From positions 1 through 5,425 of the forward strand of contig JAISQX010000086.1 in the NCBI GenBank assembly GCA_031273965.1: a DNA stretch of 5,425 bases, written 5' to 3'. The notes under the pieces were generated by a model. It ran no database searches. It saw only the letters and a program-made list of their open reading frames with translations, and was not told the DNA's origin. The position numbers and the translations under genes were made by a program. The stretch's first letter is position 1. Each line of letters begins with the position of its first letter. Shown here in pieces: positions 5,121-5,425 of the stretch. Source of the DNA: Clostridiales bacterium (GTDB taxonomy: Bacteria; Bacillota; Clostridia; Christensenellales; JAISNN01).

Positions 5121-5382
5121 CATAGAATACACGAACATTTTTGAAAAAGATTTAAAAAAAATAGCAAAACAAGGAAGAGATATTGACTTCTTAAAATCAA
5201 TAATACAAATAATAGCAAACGAAACAGCACTTGACAAAAAACATCAGGAACATCTACTAAAAGGCGAATATGAAAACTGTTCGGAATGCCACATCAAACC
5301 AGACTGGCTATTAATATATTATATCGAAAACGAAACATTAGTTTTATTAAGAACCGGAAGTCATTCGGAGCTATTTAAATAA
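5113..5382 (+). CDS. yafQ: YafQ-family mRNA interferase toxin
   Basis: A ribosome-dependent endoribonuclease of the RelE superfamily that cuts mRNA in the A-site during translation and so arrests growth when free of antitoxin. The 89-residue protein has the usual length and almost the consensus YafQ sequence: LKGEYENCSECHIKPDWLLIYY (49-70) and LLRTGSHSELFK (78-89). His47, His60, Asp64, His84 and Phe88 align with the E. coli YafQ active-site residues His50, His63, Asp67, His87 and Phe91, so it is probably catalytic. I chose ATG 5113, which overlaps the antitoxin stop; an upstream in-frame ATG at 5077 would add 12 residues with no family match and lies deep inside the antitoxin gene. A purine-rich AGAGAGAAG (5101-5109) serves as SD. 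A terminator follows directly. Confidence 0.95.
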   Translation: MLNIEYTNIFEKDLKKIAKQGRDIDFLKSIIQIIANETALDKKHQEHLLKGEYENCSECHIKPDWLLIYYIENETLVLLRTGSHSELFK

Positions 5383-5390
5383 AAAAAACC

Positions 5391-5421
5391 GAGAGAGCTT
5401 TTAAACTCTCTCTTTTATTTT
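5391..5421 (+). terminator. Rho-independent terminator of the toxin-antitoxin operon
   Basis: GAGAGAG (5391-5397) and CTCTCTC (5406-5412) form a perfect 7-bp stem with an 8-nt loop, followed by TTTTATTTTT. It begins 8 bases after the toxin stop codon and an A-run precedes it, so it may also work in reverse. Confidence 0.88.
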
Positions 5422-5425
5422 TACG

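Overview
The window looks like the chromosome of an anaerobic, Clostridia-type member of the Bacillota (Firmicutes). It carries a complete ctsR-mcsA-mcsB-clpC heat-shock operon with textbook CtsR boxes, a desulfoferrodoxin (superoxide reductase) gene typical of anaerobes, a tRNA gene with an encoded CCA end, and sigma-A type promoters in AT-rich spacers. I cannot name a species from the sequence.

Positions 1-3606, minus strand: the protein-arginine-phosphorylation stress operon. A consensus promoter (TTGACA-N16-TATAAT) reads leftward into ctsR (repressor), mcsA (short zinc-binding adaptor), mcsB (protein arginine kinase) and clpC (AAA+ unfoldase, running off the left edge). CtsR binds heptad boxes just downstream of the promoter. 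Under stress McsB, helped by McsA, phosphorylates arginines on CtsR and on aggregated proteins. The ClpC N-domain has kept both glutamates that recognise phosphoarginine and would pass clients to ClpP, which is not in the window. Two oddities stand out: McsA is only about half the usual length and lacks the UVR/coiled-coil half, and ClpC has a longer linker between its N-domain and D1 than B. subtilis ClpC.

Positions 3607-4423, plus strand: a divergently transcribed two-domain desulfoferrodoxin with its own promoter and ribosome-binding site. The catalytic iron site (four His, one Cys) is intact. The rubredoxin-like site has an unusual cysteine arrangement, and the usual active-site lysine is replaced by valine. 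The 291-base spacer after it has no gene but holds two hairpins and a terminator-like hairpin pointing leftward with no gene to terminate.

Positions 4424-5425: tRNA-Ala(GGC) with its own promoter and a strong terminator, followed immediately by the truncated C-terminus of a tyrosine-recombinase gene on the minus strand. This is the usual scar of an element integrated at a tRNA 3' end. Next is a complete, A-rich RelB/DinJ-YafQ type II toxin-antitoxin operon with a palindromic operator over its -10 box and its own terminator. I infer that this segment was acquired horizontally and that the integrase decayed while the toxin-antitoxin pair stayed.
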